Positions 49,539 to 60,502 of a stretch of 64,000 nucleotides of DNA are shown here, piece by piece (position 1 is the first letter of the stretch; every line of letters starts with the position of its first letter). Origin of the DNA: Methyloversatilis universalis FAM5 (GTDB taxonomy: Bacteria > Pseudomonadota > Gammaproteobacteria > Burkholderiales > Rhodocyclaceae); contig NZ_AFHG01000028.1 of NCBI RefSeq assembly GCF_000214035.2, positions 62,001-126,000 of the forward strand. Reading direction: 5' to 3'. A model generated the notes under the pieces. The model was not told where the DNA came from. It was given only the letters and a program-made list of their open reading frames with translations, and searched no databases. A program made the position numbers and the translations under genes.

Positions 49539-50932
49539 TTCTGGATGTCCTGTGCGAATTTGGAGGGCAGCTGCCCGATGGAACCGGCACCCATGCCGAG
49601 CACGACGTCACCGTCGCGCACCGTGTCGAGCAGGGTCTGCGGCAGGTCGCCGATATCCTCTACGAACACCGGTTCAACCTTGCCGGCCACGCGCAGCGCG
49701 CGCGCCAGCGCTCGGCCGTCGGCCGCGACGATGGGCGCTTCGCCAGCGGCATAGACCTCGGTCAGCACCACGGCGTCGGCACCCGACAGCACGCGTACGA
49801 AATCCTCGAAGCAGTCGCGGGTGCGCGTGTACCGGTGCGGCTGAAAGGCCAGCACGATGCGGCGGCCGGGGTAGGCGCCGCGGGCCGCGTCCAGCGTGGC
49901 GGCCATTTCGACCGGGTGGTGGCCGTAGTCGTCGACCAGCGTGAAGTGGCCGCCGGCAGGCAGCGCGATGTCGCCGTGCCGGGTGAAGCGGCGGCCCACG
50001 CCCTTGAATTCGGCCAGTGCGCGCACGATGGCGTCGTCCGGCACGCCGACTTCGTTGGCCACCGCGATGGCGGCCAGCGCGTTGCGCACGTTGTGCAGGC
50101 CGGGCAGGTTCAGTTCGACCGGGATGCGGGTGGTGGTGCCGTTCACGCGCACCGCGTCGAACAGCATGCGGGTGCCGTCCGGCCGCACATTCTCGGCGCG
50201 CACCTGGGCATCGGCATTCAGGCCGTAGCGGATGATCTGCTTCGGTACCTGCGGCATGATCTCCCGCACGTTGGCGTCGTCGGTACACAGCACCGCCACG
50301 CCGTAGAAGGGCAGGCGGTTCAGGAAGTCGACGAAGGCCTGCTTGAGCTTGCCGAAATCATGGCCATAGGTGTCCATGTGGTCGGCGTCGATATTGGTCA
50401 CCACCGACACCACCGGCGACAGGAACAGGAAGGACGCGTCCGATTCGTCCGCCTCCGCCACCAGGAATTCGCCGCTGCCCAGCCGCGCGTTGGCGCCGGC
50501 CGAATTGAGCCGGCCGCCGATCACGAAGGTCGGATCCAGCCCTCCTTCCGCCAGGCAGCTGGCGATCAGCGAGGTGGTGGTGGTCTTGCCGTGGGTGCCA
50601 GCCACCGCGACGCCCTGCTTGATGCGCATCAGTTCGGCCAGCATCTGGGCGCGCGGCACGATGGGGATGCGCCGTTCGCGCGCACGCACCACTTCCGGGT
50701 TGTCGGCGCTCACCGCGGTCGAGGTGACCACCGCGTCGGCGTCGGCGATGTTGTCGGCGCTGTGGCCCTGCACCACGCGTGCGCCGAGTGCGGCCAGCCG
50801 GCGGGTGACCGCGTTGTCCGCGAGATCGGAGCCGCTGACCACGTAGCCCTGGTTCAGCAGCACTTCGGCGATGCCGCTCATGCCGGCGCCGCCGATACCG
50901 ATGAAATGGATGTGGCTGATCTTGTGCTTCAT
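49535..50932 (-). CDS. murC: UDP-N-acetylmuramate-L-alanine ligase MurC
   Basis: The product is 465 aa. The dinucleotide-like loop [16 protein letters not shown] and the ATP loop [18 protein letters not shown] are present, with [14 protein letters not shown] and [16 protein letters not shown] typical of MurC. It adds L-alanine to UDP-MurNAc. The ATG overlaps the murG stop (ATGA). Confidence 0.98.
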   Translation of the reverse strand: MKHKISHIHFIGIGGAGMSGIAEVLLNQGYVVSGSDLADNAVTRRLAALGARVVQGHSADNIADADAVVTSTAVSADNPEVVRARERRIPIVPRAQMLAELMRIKQGVAVAGTHGKTTTTSLIASCLAEGGLDPTFVIGGRLNSAGANARLGSGEFLVAEADESDASFLFLSPVVSVVTNIDADHMDTYGHDFGKLKQAFVDFLNRLPFYGVAVLCTDDANVREIMPQVPKQIIRYGLNADAQVRAENVRPDGTRMLFDAVRVNGTTTRIPVELNLPGLHNVRNALAAIAVANEVGVPDDAIVRALAEFKGVGRRFTRHGDIALPAGGHFTLVDDYGHHPVEMAATLDAARGAYPGRRIVLAFQPHRYTRTRDCFEDFVRVLSGADAVVLTEVYAAGEAPIVAADGRALARALRVAGKVEPVFVEDIGDLPQTLLDTVRDGDVVLGMGAGSIGQLPSKFAQDIQK

Positions 50933-51999
50933 GTCTGTTTTCCTCGCGCGAGAGCTGCGCAGATGTCGGCCACTTCGGCGGTTGCGCCGGGGCGGGCCAG
51001 CGCACGGGCACGCTGTGCCATGTCGAGCAGGCGGGTGCGGTCGAGCGAGCGGATGAGGGTGGCCAGCGCGTCCGCGTTCAGCGACGACTGCGGCATCAGC
51101 ACCGCGGCGCTGGCGTCGGACAGGAAGCGCGCGTTGCCGGTCTGGTGGTCGTCGACCGCGTGCGGCAGCGGCACCAGCACCGAGGCGACGCCGGCGGCGG
51201 CCAGTTCGGCCACGGTCAGCGCGCCGGCCCGGCAGATGACCAGATCCGCCTGCGCATACGCGCCGGCCATGTCCTGGATGAAGGGCTGCAGCGTGCCGTC
51301 CACGCCGGCGGCGGCATAGGCCGCCTGCAGCGCCGGCATATTGCGTTCGCCGGCCTGGTGGATCACCTGCGGGCGCTCGCCTTCCGGAATCCGTGCCAGG
51401 GCCTGCGGCACCGTGTCGTTCAGCACCTGCGCGCCCAAGCTGCCGCCCACCACCAGAATGCGCAGCGGGCCGTTGCGTCCGGCAAGGCGCACAGCCGGAT
51501 CGGGCAGTGCGGCGATGTCGGCGCGTACCGGGTTGCCGGTCCAGTGCGCTTTCGGCAGCGCGTCCGGGAAGCCGCCGAGCACCCGGTCGGCCACGCCGGC
51601 CAGCACGCGATTGGCGAGACCGGCGATCGAGTTCTGTTCGTGCAGCACCAGCGGGGTGCCGCGCAGCGCGGCCATCATGCCGCCGGGGAAGGTGACATAA
51701 CCACCCAGACCCAGCACCACGTCCGGCCTGACGCGGCCGAGTACGCCCAGCGCCTGCCAGAAGCCGCGCAGCAGATTGAGCGGCAGCATGAGCTTGCGCA
51801 GCAGCCCCTTGCCGCGCAGTGCGCCGAAGCGGATGGACTGCAGCTCGTAGCCGCGCGGCGGCACGATGCGGGCTTCCATGCCCTGATCGTTGCCCAGCCA
51901 GACGACGTGCCAGCCGCGCGCGCGCAGCTCGTCGGCCACCGCCAGTCCCGGGTAGATGTGGCCGCCGGTGCCGCCGGCCATGATGAGCGCGGTGCTCAC
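50929..51999 (-). CDS. murG: lipid II synthase MurG (UDP-GlcNAc transferase)
   Basis: The product is 356 aa from a GTG at 51999 overlapping the ftsW stop. GT-B motifs are [61 protein letters not shown] and [17 protein letters not shown]. It transfers GlcNAc to lipid I on the inner membrane face. Confidence 0.98.
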   Translation of the reverse strand: MSTALIMAGGTGGHIYPGLAVADELRARGWHVVWLGNDQGMEARIVPPRGYELQSIRFGALRGKGLLRKLMLPLNLLRGFWQALGVLGRVRPDVVLGLGGYVTFPGGMMAALRGTPLVLHEQNSIAGLANRVLAGVADRVLGGFPDALPKAHWTGNPVRADIAALPDPAVRLAGRNGPLRILVVGGSLGAQVLNDTVPQALARIPEGERPQVIHQAGERNMPALQAAYAAAGVDGTLQPFIQDMAGAYAQADLVICRAGALTVAELAAAGVASVLVPLPHAVDDHQTGNARFLSDASAAVLMPQSSLNADALATLIRSLDRTRLLDMAQRARALARPGATAEVADICAALARGKQT

Positions 52000-53156
52000 C
52001 GGCGGTTCTCCCAGTCGATGCGCAGGATGATGGCGAGCGCGATGCAATTGACCAGGATGCCGGAGCCACCGTAGCTCATCAGCGGCAGCGTGAGGCCCTT
52101 GGTCGGCAGGATGCCCACGTTCACGCCCATGTTGATGAAGGCCTGCACGCCGAACCAGATGCCCACGCCCTGCGCCACCAGGCCGGCATAGGCGCGCTCC
52201 AGCAGCAGCGCGCGACGGCCGATCGCGAAGCAGCGGTGCACCACCAGCGCGAACAGGCCGATCACCGTCGCCACGCCGAACAGGCCCAGTTCCTCGCCGA
52301 TCACTGCGAGCAGGAAGTCGGTGTGCGCTTCCGGCAGATAGAGCAGCTTTTCCACGCTGCCGCCGAGGCCGACGCCGAACCATTCGCCGCGGCCGAAGGC
52401 GATCAGCGAGTGGGTGAGCTGATAGCCCTTGCCCAGCGGATCGTTGTTGAACGGATCGAGGAAGGCGATGAAGCGCCCCCAGCGCAGTTCGTTGAAGCGG
52501 ATGATGATGGCGAAGCCGGCCAGCGCCACCACGCCCAGCGAGAAGAACAGCTTGCCGTTGATGCCGCCGAGGAAAAGCATGCCGAAGGCGATCAGCACGA
52601 TGACCACGAAGGCGCCGTAGTCCGGTTCGGCCACCAGCAGCGCGCCGACGAACAGGATGACCAGCGCCATCGGCACGAAGGCCCGGCGGAAGGAGTGCAT
52701 TTCCGGCAGCCGCCGCACGATGTAGCTGGCCGCGTACAGCACGGTGAACAGCTTCACCAGTTCGGACGGCTGCAGATTCACCGGACCGAGGTTGATCCAG
52801 CGGCGCGAATTGTTCACCACCGAACCGATGCCCGGTATCAGCACCAGCAGCAGGAGCACGATGCCGCCGAGGAAGAGCCACATCGACCACGCCTGCCAGG
52901 TGCGCACCGGCACCTGAAAGGCCATCAGCCCCGCGACGCCACCGATGGCGAGGAACACCGCCTGACGGATCAGGAAGAACTCCTGCTTGTTGCCGGTGAA
53001 GCGGCTGCTGTCGGCCACCGCGATCGACGCGGAATACACCATGACCAGACCGATCAGCAGCAGGGCCACCGCCGGCCACAGCAGCCAGGGGTCGAGTTCC
53101 GGCGTCTTGGTGGAATCACCGAAGCGGGGAGAGTCGAGACGCATGCTGCCACTCAT
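51996..53156 (-). CDS. ftsW: septal peptidoglycan glycosyltransferase FtsW
   Basis: The product is 386 aa, a SEDS polytopic membrane protein with about ten helices. Conserved stretches are [44 protein letters not shown] (catalytic Asp region) and [20 protein letters not shown]. It polymerises lipid II with FtsI at the septum. The ATG overlaps the murD stop; an internal ATG four codons later is an alternative. Confidence 0.97.
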   Translation of the reverse strand: MSGSMRLDSPRFGDSTKTPELDPWLLWPAVALLLIGLVMVYSASIAVADSSRFTGNKQEFFLIRQAVFLAIGGVAGLMAFQVPVRTWQAWSMWLFLGGIVLLLLVLIPGIGSVVNNSRRWINLGPVNLQPSELVKLFTVLYAASYIVRRLPEMHSFRRAFVPMALVILFVGALLVAEPDYGAFVVIVLIAFGMLFLGGINGKLFFSLGVVALAGFAIIIRFNELRWGRFIAFLDPFNNDPLGKGYQLTHSLIAFGRGEWFGVGLGGSVEKLLYLPEAHTDFLLAVIGEELGLFGVATVIGLFALVVHRCFAIGRRALLLERAYAGLVAQGVGIWFGVQAFINMGVNVGILPTKGLTLPLMSYGGSGILVNCIALAIILRIDWENRR

Positions 53157-54544
53157 GAGGGCGCTCCTTCGGCGGCGATGCGCCGCGCTTCGGCGATGAA
53201 CACCTCGGCGCGGTGGGCGTAGTTGCGGAACATGTCCAGGCTGGCGCAGGCCGGCGACAGCAGCACCGCGTCGCCCGGCTGTGCGGCGGCGAATGCGGCG
53301 CGGGTGGCGTCTTCCAGCGTGGCGCAGGTGCGGTGGCTGACGCCGTGCGCCGACAGCACGTCGGCAATGGCCGGCGCGTCGCGGCCGATCAGCGCGCAGA
53401 AGCGTGCGTGACGCGCACACACCGGGCCGAGCGGCGCGAAGTCCTGCCCCTTGCCGTCACCGCCGAGAATCAGGGCGAGTGGCCGGCCGAGGCCTTCGAT
53501 CGCCGCCACCGTGGCGCCGACATTGGTGCCCTTGGAGTCATCGATGAAACGGACGCCGGCGTGTTCCAGCACGGTTTCGACCCGGTGCGGCAGGCCGCTG
53601 AAATCGCGCAGCGCGGCGACGCAGCGGTCCTGCGGCAGGCCAACCGCTTCGCACAGCGCGAGTGCAGCCAGCGCGTTGTGCGCGTTGTGGCGTCCGGCCA
53701 GTTTCATGTCGTCGAGCGCCAGCAGAGCCTGATGGCCGCGCATCAGCTGAATGCGGCCTTCGACCGTGCGCAGTCCGTAGTCGTTGCCCGACGGTTCGCC
53801 ATCGCCGAAGCGAATCACGCGCGCGCCGTCGCGGCGCATCGCGCTCACCCAGCTGTCGTCACGGTTCAGCACCTGCACCGTATGGGCACCGAAAATGCGC
53901 GCCTTCTCGGCCGCATACGCCGGCATGCCGCCCGGGTGGCGATCCAGGTGATCCTGGGTCACGTTGAGTACGGTGGCCGCATCGGCGTCCAGCGTGTCGG
54001 TGGTTTCCAGCTGGAAGCTGGACAGTTCCAGCACCCACGCGTCGGGTACCCGCCCTTCGTCCAGCACCCGCATCAGCGCATCGAGCGCGGCGGGCGAAAT
54101 GTTGCCAGCCACTTCGGTGCTCAGACCGCAGGCGCGGCACAGCGCGCCGGTCAGCGTGGTGGTGGTGGTCTTGCCATTGGTGCCGGTGATGGCGATCACC
54201 TTCGCGCGTTCGCGCCAGCCCAGATCGCGCAGCGCGCGTGCGAACAGTTCGATCTCGCCCACCACCTCGATGCCGCGGCGCTTCGCTGCCTGCACCAGCG
54301 GCTCGTGCGGCGCGAGGCCCGGTGACAGCGCGAGCAGCGCGATACCGTCCAGCAGGCTGTCGTCGAATTTCCCGCAGCGCAGTTCGGCCGCCGGAAGGTC
54401 GCGCGCCAGCGCATCGAGCCCGGGCGGTGCCGCACGGCTGTCCGCCACGCGCAGCACCGCGCCCTGACGCCCGCACCAGCGGGCCATGGCCAGGCCGGAT
54501 TCGCCGAGGCCGAGGACGAGGACGTGTGTGCCGAGGAGGCTCAC
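53153..54544 (-). CDS. murD: UDP-N-acetylmuramoylalanine-D-glutamate ligase MurD
   Basis: The product is 463 aa from a GTG start at 54544. Motifs are [49 protein letters not shown] and [15 protein letters not shown]. It adds D-glutamate to the stem peptide. The GTG overlaps the stop of an upstream 77-aa frame (GTGA). The first 18 codons (54491-54544) are duplicated at 54721-54774, where an ATG overlaps the mraY stop. The present GTG is therefore a copy of an original ATG start. Confidence 0.96.
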   Translation of the reverse strand: MSLLGTHVLVLGLGESGLAMARWCGRQGAVLRVADSRAAPPGLDALARDLPAAELRCGKFDDSLLDGIALLALSPGLAPHEPLVQAAKRRGIEVVGEIELFARALRDLGWRERAKVIAITGTNGKTTTTTLTGALCRACGLSTEVAGNISPAALDALMRVLDEGRVPDAWVLELSSFQLETTDTLDADAATVLNVTQDHLDRHPGGMPAYAAEKARIFGAHTVQVLNRDDSWVSAMRRDGARVIRFGDGEPSGNDYGLRTVEGRIQLMRGHQALLALDDMKLAGRHNAHNALAALALCEAVGLPQDRCVAALRDFSGLPHRVETVLEHAGVRFIDDSKGTNVGATVAAIEGLGRPLALILGGDGKGQDFAPLGPVCARHARFCALIGRDAPAIADVLSAHGVSHRTCATLEDATRAAFAAAQPGDAVLLSPACASLDMFRNYAHRAEVFIAEARRIAAEGAPS

Positions 54545-54774
54545 TTCCGCGCCTCCACTGCGCCGTCCGCCGGGCCGTCCCAAGGACGAGCGCAGCCCCC
54601 TCGGGGGGCAGCGAACGAAGTGAGCGTGGGGGTCGTCGCGCCGTCCGCCGGGCCGCCCCAAGGGCGAGCGCAGCCCCCTTGGGGGGCAGCGAACGAAGTG
54701 AGCGTGGGGGGCGTCACTCCCAGGCCGGATTCGCCGAGGCCGAGGACGAGGACGTGGGTTCCGAGGAGGCTCAT
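54541..54774 (-). pseudogene. truncated duplicate of murD start, 77-codon mini-ORF
   Basis: An ATG at 54774 overlaps the mraY stop (TAATG) and opens a 77-aa frame. Its first 18 residues equal those of MurD ([18 protein letters not shown]). After that the frame leaves MurD and runs through two in-frame 26-residue repeats (TSFAAP.GGCARPW.GPADGA core), ending VEARK-stop. Its TGA overlaps the murD GTG. It may be no more than a displaced murD fragment, or it may act as a translated link carrying ribosomes from mraY to murD. No function as a protein is claimed. Confidence 0.75.
54560..54715. repeat. two tandem 78-bp repeats inserted near the murD start
   Basis: Copies at 54560-54637 and 54638-54715 differ at only a few positions. 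Each holds GCGCCGTCCGCCGGGCCG, a C-rich/G-rich inverted core (GCCCCC, TT or TC, GGGGGG) and GCAGCGAACGAAGTGAGCG. The unit is a multiple of three, so it adds exactly 26 codons per copy. I recall a motif of this type as widespread in betaproteobacterial intergenic DNA, but cannot verify that here. The array is flanked by the 54-bp murD duplication. Confidence 0.9.
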
Positions 54775-55862
54775 TACCGCAGCTTCAGGGTCGAGAGGCC
54801 GAACAGCACCAGCATCAGCGTGATGATCCAGAAGCGCACCACGACCTGGGTTTCCTTCCAACCGCCCAGTTCGTAGTGGTGGTGAAGCGGCGCCATGCGG
54901 AAGATGCGCTTGCCGCCGGACCACTTGAAGTACAGCACCTGGATCATGACCGACAGCGTTTCGGCGACGAACAGGCCGCCCATGATGAACAGCACGATTT
55001 CCTGACGGACGACGACGGCGACGGTGCCAAGCGCGGCGCCGAGCGCCAGCGCGCCGACGTCGCCCATGAACACTTCCGCCGGATAGGCGTTGAACCACAG
55101 AAAGCCGAGGCCGGCGCCGCACAGCGCGCCGCAGAAGATGGCCAGCTCGCCGGCGCCCGGGATGAAGGGCACGCCGAGATAGCGCGAGAACACCGCGTTG
55201 CCGGCGACGTAGGCGAAGATGGCCAGCGCGCCGCTCACCATCACGGCCGGCATGGTGGCCAGGCCGTCGAGACCGTCGGTCAGGTTGACCGCGTGGCTGG
55301 TGCCGACGATGACGAAATAGGTCAGGATCATGAAACCGATGGCGCCCAGCGGGTAGGCCACGGTCTTGAAGAAGGGCACGATCAGTTCGAGCTGGGCCGG
55401 CTCCTGCGCGGTCAGGCCGAGATAGACCGCGGCACCGGCGGCGAACACCGAGGACCAGAAGAACTTGGGCTTCGCCGGCAGTCCCTTCGGATTGCGATGC
55501 ACCACCTTGCGCCAGTCATCGACCCAGCCCACCGCGCCGAAACCCAGCGTGACGATGAGTACCACCCAGACGTAGCGGTTGGACAGATCGGCCCACAGCA
55601 GCGTGGTGACACCGAGCGCGATCAGGATGAGGGCGCCGCCCATGGTGGGCGTGCCGGCCTTGGTCAGGTGCGACTTCGGGCCATCGTCGCGCACCGCCTG
55701 GCCGATCTTGTATTCGGTCAGCTTGCGGATGAGCATGGGACCGAACATCCAGCAGATGGCGAGCGAACTCATCATCGCCAGCACCGCGCGCAGCGTGATG
55801 TAGTTGAACACGTTGAAGGCGCGGACGTCCTGCGCCAGCCAGCGGGCAAGTTCAAGAAGCAT
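54774..55862 (-). CDS. mraY: phospho-MurNAc-pentapeptide transferase MraY
   Basis: The product is 362 aa with about ten membrane helices. Signatures are [40 protein letters not shown] (catalytic DD), [18 protein letters not shown] and [20 protein letters not shown]. It makes lipid I from UDP-MurNAc-pentapeptide and undecaprenyl phosphate. It overlaps the end of murF by 11 bp. Confidence 0.98.
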   Translation of the reverse strand: MLLELARWLAQDVRAFNVFNYITLRAVLAMMSSLAICWMFGPMLIRKLTEYKIGQAVRDDGPKSHLTKAGTPTMGGALILIALGVTTLLWADLSNRYVWVVLIVTLGFGAVGWVDDWRKVVHRNPKGLPAKPKFFWSSVFAAGAAVYLGLTAQEPAQLELIVPFFKTVAYPLGAIGFMILTYFVIVGTSHAVNLTDGLDGLATMPAVMVSGALAIFAYVAGNAVFSRYLGVPFIPGAGELAIFCGALCGAGLGFLWFNAYPAEVFMGDVGALALGAALGTVAVVVRQEIVLFIMGGLFVAETLSVMIQVLYFKWSGGKRIFRMAPLHHHYELGGWKETQVVVRFWIITLMLVLFGLSTLKLR

Positions 55863-57249
55863 GGGTGTCGTATCCGGAGTGTGCGATCAGCGCGTCGGCG
55901 ACGCGCTCCATGCGCATGAAGCGCGAGCCTTTCACCAGCACCGTGGTGGAGGCGTCGAGCTGCGGGCGCAGGGCGTCGGCGATGGCCGCGTGATCGGGGT
56001 AGTGGAGGGCGCCGCTGCCGAAGGCGGCAACCGCCGCGCGTGCGGCGTCGCCGGTGGCGAGCAGCGCGTCGATGCCGCGCTCCAGCGCGTAGGCGCCGGC
56101 TTCGCGGTGGAATTCAGGGCCCTGGTCGCCGACTTCGCCCATGTCGCCGAGGACCAGCACGCGGCGCCCGGTGGCGGACGACAGCACGTCGATGGCGGCG
56201 CGCACCGAATCCGGGTTGGCGTTGTAGCTGTCGTCGATCACGGTGCTGCCGGCCAGACCGGCTCGCACCTGCTGGCGGCCCTTGACGCCTTCGAAGCGGT
56301 TCAGCGCCCACACGACCGCGGCCATGTCGGCGCCGGCGGCGAGCGCTGCCGTCGCGGCGCACAGCGCGTTGCGGGCATTGTGCAGGCCGGGCACGCGCAG
56401 CGTGATGCGCGCGGTGCCGAAGGCGCCGTGCAGGTCGAGGCGGTAGCCCAGTCCTTCCGGGGTGGCGTCTGCGGTCACTTCGGCCGCACGGTCGAGGCTG
56501 AAGCGCAGCACCTGGCGGCCGGCGTTGCGGCCGCACCAGTAGTCGGCGAAGTCGTCGTCGCCATTGACCACGGCGACGCCGTCGGCACCGAGCGCGTCGA
56601 ACACGTCGCCGTTCTCGCGCGCGACTTCGGCCACGCTGTTCATGAATTCGAGGTGTTCGCGCTGGGCGTTGTTCACCAGCGCCACGGTCGGTTTCGCCAT
56701 GCCGGCCAGCCAGGCGATCTCGCCCGGATGGTTCATGCCCATCTCGATCACCGCCATGCGGTGCGTGTCGCGCAGACCGAACAGCATCAGCGGTACACCG
56801 ATGTCGTTGTTCAGGTTGCCGCGCGTGGCCAGTACCGCGCTGTCCGGCTGCCAGCCGACGCTGGCAGCGTGGGCACGCAGGATGGCGGCGATCATTTCCT
56901 TGACCGTGGTCTTGCCATTGCTGCCGGTGACGCCGATCAGCGGCAGCGTGAAGCGGCTGCGCCAGGCACGCGCGATGTCGCCCAGCGCGATGCGGGTGTC
57001 GGCCACGCGGATCAGCGTGCCGGCCGCGTGCGTGCAGTCGTGTGCAATCACGGCAGCGGCGGCTCCGGCGGCCTGCACGTCGGCGATGAAGTCATGCGCG
57101 TCGAAGCGCTCGCCGCGCAGCGCGACGAACAGGTCGCCGGTCTTCACCGCGCGGCTGTCGGTCGAGAAGCCGCGGATGTCGACATCCGGCCCGCTCAGCG
57201 TGCCGCCACAGGCGGCGGCCACGTCCGAGGCTGTCCACAGCGCGCTCAT
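55852..57249 (-). CDS. murF: UDP-MurNAc-tripeptide-D-Ala-D-Ala ligase MurF
   Basis: The product is 465 aa from the ATG at 57249 (ATGA with the murE stop). Motifs are [73 protein letters not shown] and [19 protein letters not shown]. It adds the D-Ala-D-Ala dipeptide. Confidence 0.97.
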   Translation of the reverse strand: MSALWTASDVAAACGGTLSGPDVDIRGFSTDSRAVKTGDLFVALRGERFDAHDFIADVQAAGAAAAVIAHDCTHAAGTLIRVADTRIALGDIARAWRSRFTLPLIGVTGSNGKTTVKEMIAAILRAHAASVGWQPDSAVLATRGNLNNDIGVPLMLFGLRDTHRMAVIEMGMNHPGEIAWLAGMAKPTVALVNNAQREHLEFMNSVAEVARENGDVFDALGADGVAVVNGDDDFADYWCGRNAGRQVLRFSLDRAAEVTADATPEGLGYRLDLHGAFGTARITLRVPGLHNARNALCAATAALAAGADMAAVVWALNRFEGVKGRQQVRAGLAGSTVIDDSYNANPDSVRAAIDVLSSATGRRVLVLGDMGEVGDQGPEFHREAGAYALERGIDALLATGDAARAAVAAFGSGALHYPDHAAIADALRPQLDASTTVLVKGSRFMRMERVADALIAHSGYDTHAS

Positions 57250-58739
57250 TGCACACCTCCTCGGGCGGCGAGGGCGGCGGCGGCCTGGTCGGCGTCCGAC
57301 CACGGCGTGCGTGCACCGGCGACTTCCTGATAGGGCTCGTGTCCCTTGCCGGCGATCAGTACCACGTCACGCGGATCGGCGCCGGTCACCGCGGCGCGGA
57401 TCGCGACCGCGCGGTCGCGTTCGCGCTGCACGTCGGCGCATGTGGGCAAGCCGGCCGCGATGTCATCGAGGATGGCGTCCGGATCTTCGCCGCGCGGGTT
57501 GTCCGAGGTGATCCAGGTCCGCGCGGCGTGTTCGTAGGCGACCGCGCCCATCAGCGGCCGCTTGCCCGGGTCGCGATCGCCGCCGCAGCCGAACACGCAC
57601 AGCAGACGACCGCCGCGCGCCGCCGCCACCGGCTGCAGCGCGCGCAGCGCCTGTTCCAGCGCGTCCGGCGTGTGGGCGTAGTCGACCACCACCAGCGGCT
57701 CGCCGCGGCCACCGAGACGCTGCATGCGGCCGGGCGGCGGCACCAGCCCGCCGGCGACGCGCGCGGCGTCGCTCAGCGACACGCCGGCGTGCAGCAGGCA
57801 GCCGGTCACCGCGAGCAGGTTCTGCACGTTGAAACGGCCAACCAGGGCCGCGTCCACCACCGCGCGGGCGTCGCCCTGTTCGATGTCGAAATGCAAGCCG
57901 TGCGCCGGATCGACGTTGCGGGCGCGCAGGCCGGTCACGCCGGAGGGCAGGTCGGCGTCCAGCGCGCAGCCGGTTACCGGCAGGCGCGCCGCCGTAGCGG
58001 TGGCGAGCAGGCGGCCGAAGGCGTCATCGGTATTGATCACCGCGGCCTGCAGACCCGGGTGGGAGAACAGCGCGGCCTTGGCCGCCCCGTAATGCTGCAT
58101 GTCCGGGTGGTAGTCGAGGTGGTCGCGGGTGAGGTTGGTGAAGGCCGCGGTGTGGATGCGCACGCCGTCTATGCGCCGCTGGTCCAGGCCGATCGACGAC
58201 ACCTCCATCGCGCAGGCGGTGGCGCCGGCGGCGCGCAGGTCGGCCAGCGTCTGATGCACGCTCACCACGTCGGGCGTGGTGTTGGCGGATTCCGCCAGCT
58301 GACCCGGCAGGCCGCAGCCCAGCGTGCCGATGACACCGCAGCGGGTGCCCAGCGCCTGCATGGCCTGTGCGACCCACTGGCTGACCGAAGTCTTGCCGTT
58401 GGTGCCGGTAATGCCGATCACGTGCAGCGCGGCCGACGGGTGGTCGAGCAGGGCGTCCGCCAGTGCGCCTGCATGGGCGCGCAGGTCATCGATCTCGATC
58501 ACCGGCACCGTCGTGCCGGCCGGTGCGCCCCCGGCCTCGCACAGCACCGCGCAGGCACCGGCCGCGATGGCGGCGTCGATGAAGCGGCGACCGTCGGTGC
58601 GCTGACCGGGCAGCGCGAAGAACAGGTCACCCGGCTGCACCCGGCGCGAATCCGCGCGCACCGCACGGGGCGTGATGCCGTGGCGGGCCAGTGCCTCGCG
58701 TACGCGGGCGACGGTCTGTCCGGCGTCGGCGGCGCTCAC
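57246..58739 (-). CDS. murE: UDP-MurNAc-L-Ala-D-Glu-meso-diaminopimelate ligase MurE
   Basis: The product is 497 aa from a GTG at 58739 (GTGA with the ftsI stop). The ATP loop is [27 protein letters not shown] is the motif that selects meso-diaminopimelate, and VVDYAHTPDALEQALRAL is typical. The cell wall is therefore of the Gram-negative A1-gamma type. Confidence 0.97.
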   Translation of the reverse strand: MSAADAGQTVARVREALARHGITPRAVRADSRRVQPGDLFFALPGQRTDGRRFIDAAIAAGACAVLCEAGGAPAGTTVPVIEIDDLRAHAGALADALLDHPSAALHVIGITGTNGKTSVSQWVAQAMQALGTRCGVIGTLGCGLPGQLAESANTTPDVVSVHQTLADLRAAGATACAMEVSSIGLDQRRIDGVRIHTAAFTNLTRDHLDYHPDMQHYGAAKAALFSHPGLQAAVINTDDAFGRLLATATAARLPVTGCALDADLPSGVTGLRARNVDPAHGLHFDIEQGDARAVVDAALVGRFNVQNLLAVTGCLLHAGVSLSDAARVAGGLVPPPGRMQRLGGRGEPLVVVDYAHTPDALEQALRALQPVAAARGGRLLCVFGCGGDRDPGKRPLMGAVAYEHAARTWITSDNPRGEDPDAILDDIAAGLPTCADVQRERDRAVAIRAAVTGADPRDVVLIAGKGHEPYQEVAGARTPWSDADQAAAALAARGGVQ

Positions 58740-60502
58740 CAGCCCTCCTTGCCGGTGACCGAATTCTTCGCCATCTGCAGGGCGGGCACCGGGGCGTCCG
58801 GCGGCACGCCGGTGGCGCGCAGCGTCGCATTCATGATGTCGGAGAACACCGGAGCGGCGACCTGGCCGCCGTAATGCACGCCGTTCGACGGCTCGTCGAT
58901 CATCACCGCGACGATGTAGCGCGGGTCGGACACCGGCGCGAAACCGACGAAGGAGGCGATGTACTTGTTCGCGTAGGCGCCGCCTTCGAGCTTGTGCGCG
59001 GTACCGGTCTTGCCGGCCACGCGGTAGCCCGGAATCTGCGCCTTGGGTGCGGTGCCGCCCGGGCCGGCCGCCATTTCGAGCATGCGGCGTACTTCGCGGG
59101 CGGTCTGGGCCGAGAACACCTGCAGGCCATTGACCTGCGGCGTATCGACCCGGGTCAGCGACAGCGGAATGAGGTCGCCGTCGCGGGCGAACACCATGTA
59201 TGAGCGGGCCATCTGCATCAGCGTGACCGACATGCCGTGACCGTAGGACATGGTGGCCTGTTCCACCGGCTTCCAGCTCGCGGCCGGCCGCAGACGGCCA
59301 CCGGCTTCGCCCGGGAAGCCCAGGCGCAGCGGCGAACCGAAGCCCATCTGGTCATAGACGTGCCACATTTCCGACGGCTTGAAGGTGCCGGCGATCTTGG
59401 CCACGCCGATGTTGGACGACTTCTGGATCACTTCGGCCAGCGTGAGCGTGCCGTGCGAATGCGCGTCGCCGATCGAGGCGCGGCCGAAGAACAGCTTGCC
59501 GGAACAGTCCACCGGCGTATCGAAGGTGTAGCGACCGCTCTCCAGCGCCATCGCGGCGATGATGGGCTTGATGGTCGAACCCGGCTCGTAGGTGTCGGTG
59601 AAGGCGCGGTTGCGCAGCGGCGGGCCGCTCAGCTGGTCGCGGTTGTTCGGGTTGTAGGTGGGCCAGTTGGCCAGCGCCAGCACCTCGCCGGTGCGGGTGT
59701 CGAGCACCACTGCGCTGCCGGCTCGCGCCTTGTGGTCGGTCACCGCCTGCTTGAGCTTGCTGTGCACCAGGAACTGCAGCCGCGCGTCGATCGCCAGGCG
59801 CACATCGCCTCCGTCGCGCGGCGGGGCCAGCACCTCGATGTCCTCGACCACATTGCGGCGGGCGTCTGTGATGACGCGGCGCTGGCCGACCTGACCGGTC
59901 AGCGGCCGGTTCATCGCCAGTTCGATGCCTTCCAGACCGTTGTCGTCCATGCCGGTGAAACCGACCACGTGCGCGCTCACTTCGCCGTGCGGGTAGTAGC
60001 GGCGGTATTCCGGTTCGGCGCGGATGCCCGGCAGCTTGAGGGCCAGAATCTGCTTGGCGACCTCGGGCTGCACCTGACGCTTCAGATAGCTGCGGCCGCG
60101 GTTCTCCGGAATCCTGCGGGCGATCTCGCGATGGTCCATGCCCAGCAGTTCGGCCAGCTGACGGATCTGCGCCGGCGACAGCTTCTCGGCGCCGATGTCC
60201 TTCGGATTGGCCTTGGCGTCGCTCCGGGTCGGACGCGACTCGGCGACGATGGCCGACACCTGGGTGCTCATCGCCAGCACCTGCTCGTTGCGGTCGAGCA
60301 CGCGGCCGCGCGAGGCCGGCGTCGGCAGCACGCGCGAGAAGCGCTCTTCGCCCTTGCGCTGATAGAACTCGTCATTGACCACCTGCAGCCAGAAGGCGCG
60401 GGCGACCAGACCGCCGAACAGCGCCATCATGACGATGAGCATCAGGCGGGCGCGCCAGGCGGGCAGCAGTTCGGCGAGCAGCGGGTTGTGGGCGAACTTC
60501 AT
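58736..60502 (-). CDS. ftsI: septal peptidoglycan transpeptidase FtsI (PBP3)
   Basis: The product is 588 aa. An N-terminal membrane anchor (about 20-40) precedes the pedestal domain (TPASRGRVLDRNEQVLAM) and the transpeptidase domain. The latter has the active-site motif STIK (Ser309-Lys312), SSN (QKSSNIGVAKI) and KTGT (VAGKTGTAHK). It is the target of beta-lactams such as aztreonam in other species. The ATG overlaps the ftsL stop. Confidence 0.98.
   Translation of the reverse strand: MKFAHNPLLAELLPAWRARLMLIVMMALFGGLVARAFWLQVVNDEFYQRKGEERFSRVLPTPASRGRVLDRNEQVLAMSTQVSAIVAESRPTRSDAKANPKDIGAEKLSPAQIRQLAELLGMDHREIARRIPENRGRSYLKRQVQPEVAKQILALKLPGIRAEPEYRRYYPHGEVSAHVVGFTGMDDNGLEGIELAMNRPLTGQVGQRRVITDARRNVVEDIEVLAPPRDGGDVRLAIDARLQFLVHSKLKQAVTDHKARAGSAVVLDTRTGEVLALANWPTYNPNNRDQLSGPPLRNRAFTDTYEPGSTIKPIIAAMALESGRYTFDTPVDCSGKLFFGRASIGDAHSHGTLTLAEVIQKSSNIGVAKIAGTFKPSEMWHVYDQMGFGSPLRLGFPGEAGGRLRPAASWKPVEQATMSYGHGMSVTLMQMARSYMVFARDGDLIPLSLTRVDTPQVNGLQVFSAQTAREVRRMLEMAAGPGGTAPKAQIPGYRVAGKTGTAHKLEGGAYANKYIASFVGFAPVSDPRYIVAVMIDEPSNGVHYGGQVAAPVFSDIMNATLRATGVPPDAPVPALQMAKNSVTGKEGW

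Noticed and set aside
49535-52069. Single long frame apparently joining murG and murC into one protein
   Set aside because: The part ahead of the murC ATG is out of frame with MurG motifs; true MurG is in another frame with a GTG start, and the two genes merely overlap as ATGA.
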